This document shows positions 19,295 to 30,602 of a stretch of 64,000 nt of DNA, in pieces. Where the stretch lies: positions 77,554,453 to 77,618,452 of the forward strand of contig CM022951.1 of assembly GCA_012931725.1 (NCBI GenBank), written 5' to 3'. Positions within the stretch are counted from its first letter, which is position 1. Each line of letters opens with the position of its first letter. Origin of the DNA: Litsea cubeba. Lineage: Eukaryota; Streptophyta; Magnoliopsida; Laurales; Lauraceae. A program made the position numbers and the translations under genes. The notes below the pieces were generated by a model. That model was not told the DNA's origin and made no database searches. It saw only the letters and a list, made by a program, of their open reading frames with translations.

Positions 19295-21867
19295 CGAGAG
19301 AGTTCGGCCCTCTCATGGTCTGGCAGCTGGGTGCCAATCAAGAAGAACCTGTCTGGGTCGTCCGGGCTCAGCCTGATCTCGGCTAGGTCTTCGATGCTCT
19401 TCTTCTCGGGATCACGGCCGATTTCATCCAGGCCTTTCTCGAACTCGGCCAGGTTGACGCGCTCTGGCTCCTTCACCGCTGGGACTGCGGCCAGCACGCA
19501 CTGCCTGGCCTGCTGCTGGTCTCCCTCCATTGTGATTACTTCCATCTTGCCCTCCTTGTTCTCAAGGACGAACTTCAGCTTCTGGTGGAGGGAAGAAGGG
19601 ACTGCTTCTAACTTGTGGAGCCACGTTCTGCCCAGAATGACGTTATAGGGAGAAGGGGCGTCCACAACCAGAAAGTCTGTCGACACGGAGGCTCCGCCAA
19701 CTCGGGTCTCGAGGGTGATCCTACCCTTGGGGTAGACTGGCGTGGCGGATAACCCTAGCAGGGGTGCACGGACCTCTGTGAGGTCTGCTTCTGAGACGTT
19801 CATCTTCTTAAAGCAGTCGTAGTAGAGGACCTCGGAGGAGCTGCCGGGGTCGACGAGGATCCTTTTCACTGTGAAGTCTCTTAGCTTCATTGTGAGGAGC
19901 AAAGGGTCGTTGTGAGGGAGCTGGATTCCCTCCAGGTCTCTATCTGAGAACGAAATGGCGGGTCTGTCACGGCGGGCTCTTTTGGACGCCGGGGCGAGCT
20001 CGGCTTTCATTACCTCTTTCCCGTGTGAAGCCCGCCTGGCTTCGGCACGGGCCTGGGAGCTGCCCCGGGTCGAGGAAGCGGGAACTGAAGATGCCGGATT
20101 GATCACGTTAATGATCTTCTCTGAATCTTCACTGTCTGGAGCCTGGGCTGCGCTCTGGTGAATCCGGCCCTCGCTGCCGCCGGCATCACCTGTCTTGACG
20201 AATTCCGGAATGTGGCCCTCTTCGGCCAGCTTCTCTAGGTACCACTGCAAAGTCTTGCAGTCCTCGGTCTTGTGCCCGTTACCCCTGTGGAAGGAGCAGT
20301 ATAGCTTGCTTCGGCTGCCGGCGGTGGGCTCATTCTTAATGGGCTGGGGGTACTTGAAGAATGGCTTGGACCTAATCTTGGTCAGGATGCGGTTGATCGG
20401 CTCCTTGAAGACGACGTTGACGCTCTGACTGGCGCCGGAGGGAGGTCTAGGCTTCCAGGGGCCCCCGGACCTGGATGACGCTGGCTTCGCCGAACTGGAG
20501 ACCCAGGCCTGCTTGGTCTCCTGCTTCTGGAAGGGCCTCCCGCCTCTCTGCCGAGGCTGGTTACTCTTCTGCTCGGGCTCCGGATGCCCGTCCTGATCCC
20601 GGGCTCGGATGTCGTCTTCTTCCTGGGCGATGAAGCGCTTCACCCGGGACATCAACTCTGGCATGGACTCTGGGGGGTTCCCGGCCAAGTCCTTCCGCAA
20701 GTCGTGACCGGGAACCAGGGCATGTTGGAAGGCGTAGATCGCTATCTCCTCCCTAGTGCCCTCGATCTGGCTGTAGACTGCCCAGAATCGCTGGGCGAAG
20801 ACGGCGAGGGTCTCTCCCTGTTTCATCTTCAGGGCGAGGAGGTCCCCTTCTTTCTTGGGGATGACGGTGTAGGCTTGGAACTTTTTCAGGAAGGAGAGCT
20901 GGAGCTCCTTCCAACTCGAAATGGACTTCTCCGGGAGAGAACAGAACCACTTCAGGGGGAGGTCGCCCAAACTGGAGGAGAAGATTTTGCAGTTTAGGTG
21001 ACCCTCGTTCCCCCAGATGGACATCTTCTGGGAGAAGTGTCGGAGGTGGGTGGATGGGTCGGACAGTCCGTCGTAGGGGACGAACCGCGGGACGGAGAAC
21101 TTTCTAGGCAAAGGGGTGCGCTCAATTTCTTTTGTGAAGGGCGAGCCCCCCAGATCAGTGTGACCACAGATCTGCTTCTGGTCCCGCACGTCCAGGTTGT
21201 GCTGGAGAGCCAATTTGACGCGTTTGTCAAATTGCTCCTGCTCATCATCCTTCTCAGGGGTCTGAGCTCTGGGCTTTCGCTTGGAGTGGTTCGGACTGCG
21301 ATGGCTATGAGTTCGGCCGTCGCGGCTATGATGACTTCGGCTGTTGCTCGAGCCTTCATCACGAATCTGGCTCCGTTTATGGTCCAGATGATTTCTGAGG
21401 TCCTCGCGGGGAGGCTGGGCCGCCCTGCTGGGGGCGTCCCTCTTTTTCCCTTGAGGCTCAGAAACCTGCCTCAAGGAGGCAGTTTGCGCTGCCCTCAGTT
21501 GTTGCTGAAGCTCGCGAATCAGCTGCTCTTGCCTCTGGAGGAGAGCGTTTTGAGCTTCGAAAACCCCTCCAGTGGCAGGGGGTTGAACGTGGCGCGTCTC
21601 TCCTACGGCCACGGCTTTATCCTTCCGAGGACGCTCATGCCGACGCTCATCGCGTCTGGGTGGCATGACTTCCTCTGCTGAGATCGAGGCCTCGAGTCCC
21701 TCTTGGAGTGGGAACTCGACAAAGAGCTGAGAGCCTAAGCGGCCCTCTCCTGCAGATGTGCCATGCACCGTGCGGGAGCGCCCTCGAGGAGGGACGTCCG
21801 TTGACGGTGGTGGCAGCTCGAGCGCTGCTCTTGAGGACTCTACGCCCTTCCTAGCTTTCGGCGGCAT
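19255..21867 (-). CDS. gag: Tat gag-protease polyprotein (870 aa)
   Basis: ATG at 21867 (MPPKARKGVE), 70 bases after the LTR. A basic, charged N-terminal region with a Gln-rich coiled coil (about 105-135) and SR/RS-like stretch (170-200) is followed by the gag domain (about 255-420; FVPYDGLSDPSTHLRHF, LPLKWFCSLPEKSI). A CCHC-like knuckle with His in place of the second Cys follows (CSFHRGNGHKTEDC). The aspartic protease has the active site LVDPGSSSEVLYYDCF (D-P-G rather than D-T-G) and NVILGRTWLHKL. The last 13 residues read out of frame because of the deletion before RT. The protein makes the particle and processes it. Confidence 0.88.
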   Translation of the reverse strand: MPPKARKGVESSRAALELPPPSTDVPPRGRSRTVHGTSAGEGRLGSQLFVEFPLQEGLEASISAEEVMPPRRDERRHERPRKDKAVAVGETRHVQPPATGGVFEAQNALLQRQEQLIRELQQQLRAAQTASLRQVSEPQGKKRDAPSRAAQPPREDLRNHLDHKRSQIRDEGSSNSRSHHSRDGRTHSHRSPNHSKRKPRAQTPEKDDEQEQFDKRVKLALQHNLDVRDQKQICGHTDLGGSPFTKEIERTPLPRKFSVPRFVPYDGLSDPSTHLRHFSQKMSIWGNEGHLNCKIFSSSLGDLPLKWFCSLPEKSISSWKELQLSFLKKFQAYTVIPKKEGDLLALKMKQGETLAVFAQRFWAVYSQIEGTREEIAIYAFQHALVPGHDLRKDLAGNPPESMPELMSRVKRFIAQEEDDIRARDQDGHPEPEQKSNQPRQRGGRPFQKQETKQAWVSSSAKPASSRSGGPWKPRPPSGASQSVNVVFKEPINRILTKIRSKPFFKYPQPIKNEPTAGSRSKLYCSFHRGNGHKTEDCKTLQWYLEKLAEEGHIPEFVKTGDAGGSEGRIHQSAAQAPDSEDSEKIINVINPASSVPASSTRGSSQARAEARRASHGKEVMKAELAPASKRARRDRPAISFSDRDLEGIQLPHNDPLLLTMKLRDFTVKRILVDPGSSSEVLYYDCFKKMNVSEADLTEVRAPLLGLSATPVYPKGRITLETRVGGASVSTDFLVVDAPSPYNVILGRTWLHKLEAVPSSLHQKLKFVLENKEGKMEVITMEGDQQQARQCVLAAVPAVKEPERVNLAEFEKGLDEIGRDPEKKSIEDLAEIRLSPDDPDRFFLIGTQLPDHERAELSRCLGSTLRSCATS

Positions 21868-21920
21868 AGCTTCTGAGAGATTGAGGTTAAGAGGGTTGGG
21901 AAGGTTGGGATATTACTTCC

Positions 21921-21936
21921 CCACAGACGGCGCCAA
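21921..21936 (-). promoter_or_regulatory. Primer binding site of Tat element
   Basis: The minus strand next to the 5' LTR reads TGGCGCCGTCTGTGGG. The first nine bases complement the ACGGCGCCA 3' end seen in plant tRNA-Asp, but the rest does not, so the primer tRNA is left open. The same site occurs at 41311-41326 in the non-autonomous relative. Confidence 0.75.
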
Positions 21937-21937
21937 T

Positions 21938-22863
21938 TGTAGGTGCAAAAAATAAACGACCCACAATAAGGAGGTGCCTTAGAGGACTTATCCGAAATGA
22001 TGATGACTGGGAATGAGTGGATGCCGTCCGAAAGCCTGAAAGAGACAAACACACGGTCAGAGGACCCTGGCCTGGGCGGCGCAAGGCTCTCCGATGCCAA
22101 AGTCAGTGAACGAGCTGGAACAATGGAAGAAGAGGAGAGGAAGAAGAGAGGCAGAGTAACGACTCTGAGAGATGAATTGTGCGTACCTTGCATGTGGAAT
22201 GAGGCTCTATTTATAGATGCCTGGTGGTGTCTTTGGACGGTATCTTGGGCGTGGGGCCTAGTGACTTGGTAGGGAAGTCATGATCAGCCCACTTTGCCAT
22301 TAATGCGGTCCAATCCAGCCCATTCTGCATTAAATGCGCGTCGGATCAGCCCACGTCGCATTTAATACACGTCTTGTTGGGCCAGATCGTGCTGGATGCC
22401 TTTGGCGGTAGGGATATCATTGGATCTGTCCTTGGGCCTTGCCCTGATGTGGCCTCAGCCGCTGGATGCCGCCATGTCAGGGATATGGCGAAGATTGTGG
22501 ATGGCTGGTTGTCACGTCTGTCTCATTGGCTCGTGCCCTTATTCCTCCACATGTCCGATGACGTGGGGGAATGAGGGGTGCGAGTGGAGGCTCCTCTCTG
22601 CTTCGGCTCTCGTCTGGGCTCCTTCAGCCGAGACAGAGACCTTCTGCCGAAGTGGGCACATGTCTGCCGAAGTGGGCATGTGGAGTAGCCGAGCTCGGCG
22701 TTGGCGTTCTGGGCCCACTTGACTTCGGCCGGAGAGCCTGCGCTAGAAGCCGAAATGAAACTGATGCCACGTGGGAGGCACGCGGAGGGCACGTGAGGGT
22801 GTTGAGTCTCATCTGATGGCTGTGATTAGCGTAATCCTGGTACTTAGGAAATCTCCCCACACA
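21938..22863 (-). repeat. 5' LTR of Tat element (926 bp)
   Basis: Same length and ends as 10389-11314, differing by about eight substitutions by eye. TATAAATA box at 22208-22215 (minus). Followed by the TAAAC target duplication at 22864-22868. Confidence 0.93.
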
Positions 22864-22868
22864 TAAAC

Positions 22869-24462
22869 ATTAAATGAATGAGTTGACAAATGCTTTTGTT
22901 CTTGCTGAGAATCAATTTTAAAAAGTGGGACGCGCTCCAACTTTTTAATCTCCATGCATTGAGCCCCACATTGATGAATTCAACATCCCAACATACCCTT
23001 ATATTGGCACTCATGAACAATTTACTCCAAATAAAGCGGATCCCATTGTTAGATTTAGCATGCAGAAAAAAAAATTAATATTTATAGGAATTGAGCATGC
23101 ATTTCGGATTTGAGTAATCCAACAATTGTTAGATTAAACCATGAAAAACAAGATTTATATTTACTGGAACAGACCATAATTTCCTTATCAAATTGATCCT
23201 TTATTTAAATATAGAGGATTTAACAATAAAAATCCCCTTAAATCCCATAAGGACAATAAGGGCCACCTGCCACAATTTATGTATTTATTATTTCTTTGAA
23301 CTTTTCACCCCGAATGGCGTCTCTTTCAAAGAATTATAAGCCATACATGCAATATCCGATTCTTATAAATAAAAAAAGGATATACAAATTCTTATTGGGC
23401 TTAAAATCAAGCTACCTAATCCCACATAATCCTAATTTGTAATTTTTTTTTTGGAAATATGCCTTTATCTTCTCTAAAGGCTTAAGATATGAGCTGATAA
23501 TATTCATTTTTTTTAAAGGTTTCGTATTGGGGTTTACCTAGATACAATCTTGGCAAGGCTGGTGCTCAACCAATCCGAATGGGTCTCAATTGCATCTTTA
23601 AAGGTTTTTTACTCAATGCCCAATTAGAGAATTGGACCTAATTCCTATCCAATTTCTACTTATTTTATATTAAAACTTGTGACAAAGTTTGTGGGGTTGC
23701 ATTGGCCTAGCAATACAACAGAGTTTTGGTATGCAATAATCTACAAAAGTTTGGACTATTGGATGTTGATTTAAGTATATGTTAAAAAAGAAAATTTACT
23801 CATTATGCATTTAATTTATGGCTTCAAATAGGAGAACCCGTAACATTCATTTAAATTGTTGTTTTGGTAATTATTATAAATCCTAAGCCCTCTTGTACAT
23901 GGTAGCTCAGTAGCCAGTTTCATAGACTCCAGCTTGTGTTGTGTCCATGTTTGGAAAAGGCAATAGAGAGATTCGGTTGCTCCTTTAGTCTAAGGTCGGA
24001 AAACTCTCCGAATTGACTCTTGACTTTCCAGAGTCATCTCGTTTTGACAAAGGATCGAGTCAAATACAAGGGAGATACGGCCAAGTCACCTCATTTTAAT
24101 AAATTGTTTGCATTCTAAACCATTTGATAGGTAGAATTGATTTTAAACAATTAATGTATATTTTAAGCGATTATGCATGAGGTTAGGACTCATCAATTTA
24201 TAAATGATGATTGGTTTGTACTTTAAAATTTATATTTGATCTTTTACATTTAATATTAAAATTAACAACTTATGTAATAAGCAATATTTTTTTCTTTATT
24301 TTCCTTATTATAGTTTTTTTTTCTTGGATATATAAATTTATTAACTTGAATTGATTATCAAGAATGTATGTAAGTAAATGTATATTTATATTTTATAAGT
24401 ATTTGATTCATTTTTAAACTATTTTTTTTAAATATATAACACTAAGTTTTCATATTGACTCT
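22869..24462. other. Intronic AT-rich sequence, nothing identified
   Basis: Remainder of the ACD6-like intron right of the Tat element. No frame above 62 codons and no recognised repeat ends. Confidence 0.5.
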
Positions 24463-24816
24463 ATCTGACTCAACTGTTTTGCATTGGATGAGTCAAATCC
24501 AAATCACAGTTTTTTAAACATTGCTTTCGCCTGTGTATTTTCACATGGCTGTTCAAGATTAGCCATCCTTAAATAGGGCCCACAATTGGGCCCCATAAAA
24601 AAGTTCTCATATAATATGTAAGAACCAAATCTCACCTGAATATTACCCCTTTTTAATTATTTTTTAAATTTTATATATAACTCTCTTGAGTCTTCGTATT
24701 GACTCTATCCGACTAAACTATTTTGCATTTTGCATTGGACGAGTCAAATTCAAGTCACAGTTTTTTAATCGTTGCTTTCGTCTGGATATTTTCATGTGGC
24801 TTTTCAAGATTAGCCA
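24463..24816. repeat. Direct duplication of about 110 bp flanking a MITE end
   Basis: 24463-24572 and 24699-24816 are diverged direct copies (shared GACTCTATC, GAGTCAAAT, CACAGTTTTTTAA, TTCAAGATTAGCCAT). Between them, 24573-24652 carries a sequence ending CACCTGAATATTACCCCT that matches, inverted, the left end of the MITE at 27905. Confidence 0.7.
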
Positions 24817-25041
24817 TATGCATATAGCCAGGCCCAAAGGATGTTGACAATCATCCTGTCTAACGCCATACAGAAGACTTGCTGAAATATAAACACCTTT
24901 TACTTTTCATGTTGGTAGATAATATTATGTTCTTAAAGTAGATGGTAATTATCAACATCAAATGTGTCTTTTTTCTTCTTTAATATTATTTCTTAAAACG
25001 ACCAATCCATAAAACCTCTTGTATAAGGTGGCTCCTCTTGT

Positions 25042-25058
25042 GGCTCCTCTTGATACCA
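25042..25058 (-). promoter_or_regulatory. Primer binding site of LTR fragment
   Basis: The minus strand reads TGGTATCAAGAGGAGCC directly after the LTR end at 25059, a Met-tRNA-type site common in copia elements. It shows the LTR is a 5' LTR whose internal region was deleted, not a true solo LTR. Confidence 0.6.
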
Positions 25059-26843
25059 TGAATAGGGGATGAAAGTCCGGGATCCTTACCCTAGAGGGAG
25101 GGTGAATAGGGTGAGCTACACTTTTATGACTAATTATGACCTATTATGACCAATTTTAATTTCTTTAAAATAAACTAGTCATATGTAATAATTAAACAAA
25201 CAATATGCGGAAGCTTAAATAAACAATCACCACATTGCAATCACCATAACACCATCATTTATAGTGGTTCAGCCTCAATGATACATCCACTACCTGCTTG
25301 TGATCTAACACCCCACCGGATTTCCACTATGTATGCTTTTCCAAAAGGCTGAGCAATAACCTCTACAATATGCTTTCCAAGGATAAGCAATAACCTTACA
25401 ATGTTGTTTTTCAAGGCTTAATAACAACCTATCAATATGCTTTTCTAGGCTAAGCAAGAACCTTTACACTATGCTTTTCTTAGGCTAAACGAAAACATTT
25501 ACAAGAGATGATTTCTCAAATAAGTGTCTACACAAACACTTTAAGAGATTACAATTTAAGCTCAAATAAAATGCCTCTAATTAGGCGAATATGAAAGTGT
25601 AAAATCAACTCACACAACACACTATGAAATGCAAAGATGAATTCTCATGAAAAGTATATGTGTGAAAACTTCAATCGAAGATAAGCTCAATCAATGTATG
25701 CTTAATGCATTTGAAAGTTTAAAGCACTCAAAGATATGCAAATCACATGTAAAACTATTAACTTGTTAATGATATGAAAAATCAAAAGTTCACAAGTTGT
25801 ATGAAATTAATTATTTCTAAACATGTGATGCATATCCAATGTTGTTTTCAAAAATAAAAGTTTAACTAAGGTTTAAAAGATATTGAAAACAACAAAGAAA
25901 GATTCAAACAAGTTAATGAACCATGCTATAAAAGAAATCAAAGGTTATGGTAAAGCATGATTAAAGAAGTTTTCTAAAACAAACTTGTTTTGAATCTAGG
26001 TGAAGAATCGACTAAATTAAATCAAAGATTAAAAGAAGAATGGATTCAACACATCATAGTTAATATGCTAAAAATTATTTACCAATAATTTAGTCAAAGC
26101 ATAAAACATATGATTAGTAAAAGGTAAAGCTTACTTGGAGATTTACTTCATTAATCCAAACTTTAGCTTTCCTAAAGACCATCTTGGTCTCTCTTAGTTC
26201 ATCCCCTTTTTTCTTGTCTCCAAACACCTAAAAGAAGGCTTAGAAGCTCTAAAATGTTCAACCCTTTTTCTCATGGGATGAACCCCTTTTTATAGTCAAA
26301 AAGTGACTTACAGCGTGTCTTCGGTCGACCCCCTAAACAGCTCGGTCGACCTCCTCTTAATGGTAAAAAATCAGACCGTTTGAAAAAGTTGCCAACGGTC
26401 ATATACCCGCTGCAGTGTGTTCGGTCAACCTACCCCTTGGGTCGGTCGACCTACCACAACAGGGTCAACTTGGACCGAAATTCCCAAAAATGAGATTTTC
26501 AAAGGTTTTCTCGTGGGGATTTTTTGGGCCAATAAATCAAGCTTGGAAACATGTTTTAAATCATTTTAAGAGGTTTAAAAACATAAAACATAAAAAGCCT
26601 AAAATGATTTGAAACTTTAAAAACCATAGGCTAGCTTGATTCATAAAAATTCTTTTTCAAATAAAATGCATCCAAGTTTAAAACCAAATTAACATGCATG
26701 TAACAAGAGATTTACAAGATTTAAAACAATGCATGAGTAAATCAAGATTTCAAAATTTTCAAAATCAATGCATGTGTGAAAATTCAAATGATGATTAAAA
26801 TATTAATGCATCCATCAAATTGCAATCAATAAAATCCCTAACA
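25059..26843 (-). repeat. LTR (1785 bp), copia/SIRE-like, internal region lost
   Basis: The minus strand opens TGTTAGGGATTTTATTG and closes CCCTATTCA against a primer site. It contains the CCCTAGAGGGAGGGTGAATA text typical of large copia (SIRE/Maximus) LTRs. A TATA-like TATAAAAA (minus) sits at 26287-26294 with four GGTCGACC palindromes just upstream. Lineage assignment is inference. Confidence 0.6.
26323..26451 (-). promoter_or_regulatory. Paired GGTCGACC palindromes upstream of the LTR TATA box
   Basis: Sites at 26323, 26344, 26423 (one mismatch, GGTCAACC) and 26444: two pairs, each 21 bp apart, offset by exactly 100 bp. They lie 30-160 bases upstream of the TATA in transcription direction, where U3 enhancer elements occur. 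Confidence 0.45.
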
Positions 26844-26926
26844 CGAGTTAATACCAAAAAATAGGGCCCACATTGAGGCTAATGATGAAGTTACTAAACA
26901 AAAAAATTTCCAATGCCGAATGACAG

Positions 26927-27470
26927 GAGTGGTAATGATTTTGCTGCGTGAAGCGAGAAATTTGATCCCAGAAGTAGATGGCTTTGGAAATACAGTATTA
27001 CACTATGCATCAGCTCAAAGCTACCGGAGGGTGCTTGAGGAGCACATGGAGAGTACTTTCATCCGTTGGATTATCCTTAAGCACTTGCTACAAAGCCAAC
27101 CCATCTCTAGGTTATGTACCCAACAGAAAGGGCGATTATCCTCTTTTCATCGCCATTAGAAATGATTTTGGTGTGGCCATTGTCAATATACTTGATCAGT
27201 GACCTGACTTTGCCGAGCTGGTCAACCAAAAAGGACAAAATTCCCTTCACCTTGCTGTGATGGAGAAGAGCTATGACGTCTTTTATACATGTCTGGGATG
27301 GAGTTTAAGAAGCTGATTAACGAACCTGATAACGATGGGAACACGCCAACGCATCTGGCAACTCTGACCAATCGACATGACATCGGGAAGGATTTGATTG
27401 ATCAGGGGCCCGTTGACTTGACAATGAGCTACAAAGAAGGCCTCACAGTCACAGCTATGGATATTTGTGG
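26927..27470 (+). pseudogene. ACD6-like exon 2 (later ankyrin repeats)
   Basis: Starts after the acceptor at 26926 and reads VVMILLREARNLIPEVDGFG then NTVLHYASAQSY; after a shift near 27040 NRKGDYPLFIAIRNDFG; a TGA at about 27200 before PDFAELVNQKGQNSLHLAVM; and after another shift near 27290 FKKLINEPDNDGNTPTHLA. These are typical ACD6-type ankyrin repeats. It likely ends at 27470 before a GTTAGT donor, after TAMDICG. Confidence 0.72.
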
Positions 27471-27904
27471 GTTAGTAAGACTGGGTCTAGCTAGTAGAGG
27501 TAGAGAGCTCGGAACAAGAGAAATTCTATTGCCAGGCCCAGGCCTATGAAAAGGAATTATCTCCTGCAGGACAACTCTATTATGGAGTGAAATACTGTAA
27601 ATGTCCGTCGATATGAAACGACATATATCTTGAGTAGTAGTTTCAAATTTGGAGGTTCCAGCTACACTAGATGGATTTATTGTCCTGGACATAGGATTAT
27701 CTTAGTCTGATGGATGTGATCTAAAGGTGGTTCACTAGATTTTTTAGATAGTACTTTTACAATCCATAAATCTCATGTTTGGTTGTAAAGTAGAGTAAAC
27801 TGAAAAAAAGTTTTCAGTGTCAAATCAAAAGAAAAAAAGAAGTGAAGGGAGTTGGGACTTGGGACTGGGGAGTAAGCAGTAAAAAATAATTAAAAATATG
27901 ATTT

Positions 27905-28290
27905 TAAGGGTAATATTCAGGTGAGAACTAGTTTTCATATAATATATTATATGAGAACTTTTTTGCGGGGCCCAATTGTGGGCCCCATTTGGGGATGGGA
28001 TCAGGGGGGATGGAAAGATCTATGTGAGACCACCCCAAGTATCAAGTTTGACCCCAAACTCATGCCCCTAACCCCTTCATCCGTGGCCCACAAATTTAAT
28101 GGCTTCATATTCAAAAAAATATTAAACCCTTGATCAAACGGTTCAATCCATTCGGATGTGTGCCAATTCTTGGGATTAGTAACTATCAAAGGGTTCCCTA
28201 TTGATTGCTAGGTTTAGATGGGTTGCTAGTTGGGCACCACAAAAAAGTTCTCATGTAATAGGTGAGAACTGGTTCTCACTTGAATATTCT
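27905..28290. mobile_element. MITE with about 65-bp inverted ends
   Basis: The left end (AATATTCAGGTGAGAACTAG) and the right end (complement AATATTCAAGTGAGAACCAG) form a diverged terminal inverted repeat that continues through ATGAGAACTTTTTTG. About 385 bp, no coding capacity. The superfamily is not assigned because no clean target duplication was seen. Confidence 0.6.
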
Positions 28291-30289
28291 GCATATATAT
28301 GGTGTCCAATCCATTCGATAGGTGAAAAATGGTCAATATCAATACATAGGAAAAACCTCTACCTGACCAAATACCTAGTGAGGCCTACCTAGTGATCCAT
28401 CCAAGTGGACCATAAAATAGGGACCCCATCTGATAGTCACTAATCTCATCTTAGGCACCCATCCAAATGAATTAGACCATTGGGTCGACTGTGTTTTCAT
28501 TTCATACGGTGAAATGTTATTGGCCATTGATCAAGTGGTTGGGATGATGATTCGAGCTTTTGTCACCATACAAAGTTAGGTGGTGGGAAGATCTTTCGAT
28601 CCCTACGGTTCCATCGCCAAGCAGGTTCAACAAGAAACCGGGCCCACGTTATTATGAGCACATGTGCTCAGGTGAGGGGGGCCTACCTGACGGCCCATCC
28701 AAATTGTCCACACATACGAGACCCTCCTAAATTACACCCACCCCATTTTTCCTACACCCAATCGAATGGATTGCACCATTAGATCGACAGACCAATTTTT
28801 AAGGGTTGAAACTTATTGGTTGTTTATGAAGGGTTAGGATGATCAAATGGAGCCCATATTTTGTAAATAGATAGGCCCCAACCAGATGAAGAGATCACCC
28901 TAGTCTCATCCCCCTAATGGAGCCGGCAAGTGGGCACCATAGTGAGGTGTGCAATAGATAATCTCACCGAAATTTGAATCATCAAGAAAGAAGATAGTTT
29001 GGGGTAGTACTAATGTTAGAGGTGCGTTGTTCTTGATTTAAATGGGCAGCAGAGGATCCATGTTTAAAGACGTGTGGGTCCAAACAACAGGGCTTGCCCT
29101 AAACCACCGAATTGAAGGTACATGTGACCAATTCCAAGAAAATCACCCGAGTGAGGGCACACTCTAATTCCCATTCTAGAATTTTTGAATAGAAATCCAC
29201 CCGGTTAGAAAACTACAAATCCCAAAAGGATCAACAACAGCAAAATGATCGAAATAGTCTTGAGAGATTCTGAAATTCTGCCAATGATTTTTTATATTAT
29301 TCCTATCAAGTATAGTACACTAAATCATTAAATTTTCTTTTTTATGCATATGACAGCATCAGATCCGCGACACATTGAGAGAATCTGTAGCCGGCCCCGG
29401 TCGCCACCAATGGCAATAGCGGTTCCCATCCCCAGACCAATTTGAAGAGGAGATCAGCCCAGAATTTAAAAAAGCTAAAAGCTCAACTGCTAGAAGAGAA
29501 AAAAAGAAAGATCGTGGCCGGCGACAAAAATTAGAACCAAAAGATTCCTAGAGAATTAGATGCCTGTGATCTCCTAGTTTTTCCAATGCTAGACTAAAAT
29601 TGTTCAAATCATGTGTTTTGACTTCTGCAGTATTATTAATATTTTTGTTGTTCTGTAATATTTGAGTTATTTGTGTGATGAGTTGATAGTGTAAAAAACC
29701 CTACTAGACTGTGAATCATTTATTTTGTCATAGTTGCTCAAATGCTCCTGTTAATTAAGGACCTCTTCGAAATGATTGCTATTTAAGTTATCTTGATATT
29801 CTGTTTGGGCTTTTTTCTATTTGTACTTTGTTCTTTCAATTATTGGTTATTATTGTTATACATGGATTTCTTTAAAATGATCATCAATCAACTCTGGTTT
29901 GATAAACACCTCAAAGAAGATTGTTTGTATTAGCTGGGTACCAACATGAATACTCTCCATCATTTTTTTCATTATTACCTTGACTAATTCTTTGTCTTTG
30001 CTATCATATAGAAAGTTCTAACAGATTGCCAAGGCTAGCTAGTGGGGATTTTTGTAAACTAAAATTTACATGGGTTTTAGCCTTTTAGGTACATTAAGTA
30101 TTTTTTTTGTATTTGAACAGTGTTGTTGTTTTTATACCTCTTATTTCATCATTGCTAATTTCCTTCTTTACTGCATCATTTGAACTTACAAGATAACTTT
30201 TGCAATAATGTCAATGCCGTCCTACCCAATGATTCAGCCTTTTCTCTCGACATCAATTATGAGAAATTCTGCTAGGATTTAAATTGGCA
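28291..30289. other. Intronic sequence, no gene identified
   Basis: Low-coding sequence with several GGGCCCAC-type words and no frame over about 60 codons. No repeat ends or RNA features recognised. Confidence 0.5.
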
Positions 30290-30602
30290 AAATTAGCGAA
30301 AGGTCTCTATAGTGGATTGTATCCAGCCTCAAGTTCAAGCAAAAACTTGTTAAGGCCTCTGGTCCACTCAGCTAGACTTTTTGCAGCCTTAGGTCCCTGA
30401 GTCCACTCTATCTCATTTTTCAAGACTAAATTGCCCTTTCCACCATTTTAGGTATAAAATCTTAAAATTTTAAATTTCAAATATTTGTATTCTCCCTCGT
30501 TGATAACTTCTCTGCACCCAAAATAACTCCTTGTCCTTCTTCTTCTTCCAGCTTTGGTTCTCTAGCTTGTTGGTTCGGATTGTGGCCGGTGGTAGAGTAC
30601 GG

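Larger units (their letters stand above)
10389..22863 (-). mobile_element. Complete Ty3/gypsy element, Tat lineage, 12,475 bp
   Basis: Two 926-bp LTRs, a 5-bp TAAAC target duplication, a primer site beside the right (5') LTR and a polypurine tract beside the left (3') LTR. Gag-protease and pol read on the minus strand (21867-16163). The second RNase H after RT is the hallmark of the Tat lineage. A three-exon gene lies on the opposite strand at 11834-14353, and 77-bp tandem repeats sit at 15630-16090. The LTRs differ at about eight sites counted by eye (about 0.9%), so the insertion is fairly recent. Gag-pol carries a small deletion and two TAG stops, so this copy is not autonomous now. Confidence 0.93.
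9682..26926 (+). other. Giant intron 1 (17.2 kb) of the ACD6-like gene
   Basis: Donor GTATGT at 9682 and acceptor ACAG ending at 26926; joining across them restores a glycine codon split after its first base. The intron contains the Tat retrotransposon (10389-22863, antisense to the gene), an LTR fragment at 25059-26843 and a MITE end near 24600. Without these it would be roughly 3 kb. Confidence 0.65.

Noticed and set aside
20998..21681. 227-residue plus-strand frame over Tat gag
   Set aside because: Shadow of the gag frame on the opposite strand; no domain signature, and gag motifs are clear.
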